33,289 bases of DNA, from assembly GCA_025358025.1 (NCBI GenBank), contig JANYKW010000208.1, positions 1 to 33,289 of the forward strand. Reading direction: 5' to 3'. This document shows positions 33,254 through 33,289 of the stretch, piece after piece. The notes beneath the pieces are model-generated. The model searched no databases. It worked only from the letters and a program-made list of their open reading frames with translations, and was not told the origin of the DNA. The translations under genes and the position numbers were made by a program. The stretch comes from Bacteroidia bacterium (GTDB taxonomy: Bacteria > Bacteroidota > Bacteroidia > Bacteroidales > Prolixibacteraceae). Each line of letters starts with the position of its first letter. Positions within the stretch are counted from its first letter, which is position 1.

Positions 33254-33289
33254 ATGCTGAATTACAATGAAATTAAACAAATAGAAAGA
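33254..33289 (+). CDS. Probable start of anti-sigma (FecR-like) gene, partial
   Basis: The first 12 codons of a frame open to the window edge, MLNYNEIKQIER. Location 168 bp downstream of an ECF sigma factor is where Bacteroidetes FecR-type anti-sigma genes usually begin, and an N-terminal helix with this kind of charge pattern is common in them. Twelve codons are too few to identify a family, so the call rests on context. Confidence 0.35.
   Translation, partial: MLNYNEIKQIER

Overview
The window looks like chromosomal DNA of an aerobic or microaerobic member of the Bacteroidetes, probably in or near the Bacteroidales/Marinilabiliales. The signs are a cbb3 oxidase operon with a fused ccoNO gene and a one-heme CcoP, a DUF4294 protein, a FecI-type ECF sigma factor at the right edge, the order nadB-nadC-coaX-OMP-lptC-PpiD, few Shine-Dalgarno sites, and several -7 boxes of the Bacteroidetes form TAnnTTTG. 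Placement below phylum is inference.

Layout. 1-1588 (minus): the first codons of a twin-arginine lipoprotein, then a Tat-type enolase-superfamily enzyme. 1619-9944 (minus): a complete cbb3 cytochrome oxidase and assembly operon, in transcription order ccoS, ccoNO, ccoQ, ccoP, ccoG, fixH, a SafE/TauE-like membrane protein, ccoI. ccoS and ccoQ are very short (52 and 59 aa) but clear. 10203-12971 (plus): a solitary secreted GH78 alpha-L-rhamnosidase, divergent from the oxidase operon. 12946-16001 (minus): a YghO-like acetyltransferase, a SpoU-type RNA methyltransferase and an arginine deiminase. 16140-16745 (plus): a secreted DUF4294 protein. 16809-17702 (minus): a degenerate Gfo/Idh/MocA-like protein. 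17831-22969 (plus): pcm, an MBL-fold hydrolase, gcvP and ispE, ending in a strong bidirectional terminator. 23030-30309 (minus): nadB, nadC, coaX, an outer-membrane protein and lptC in a tight run with overlapping genes, followed by a PpiD/SurA-like chaperone. 30564-32063 (minus): a Tat-exported Gfo/Idh/MocA oxidoreductase with its own terminator. 32505-33289 (plus): an ECF sigma factor and the probable first codons of its anti-sigma factor.

The oxidase block holds the catalytic subunits and nearly all known assembly factors, including the copper ATPase CcoI, so it can be read as one functional unit. The nadB-lptC block joins NAD and CoA biosynthesis to envelope biogenesis. Most of the remainder is ordinary housekeeping.

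No clearly new defence, mobile or RNA system was found: no CRISPR, transposase, tRNA or rRNA. The most unusual signal is a set of short-unit (7-10 bp) intergenic repeats that sit directly 3' of stop codons. In two genes the repeat supplies the stop codon itself and the last residues of the protein.
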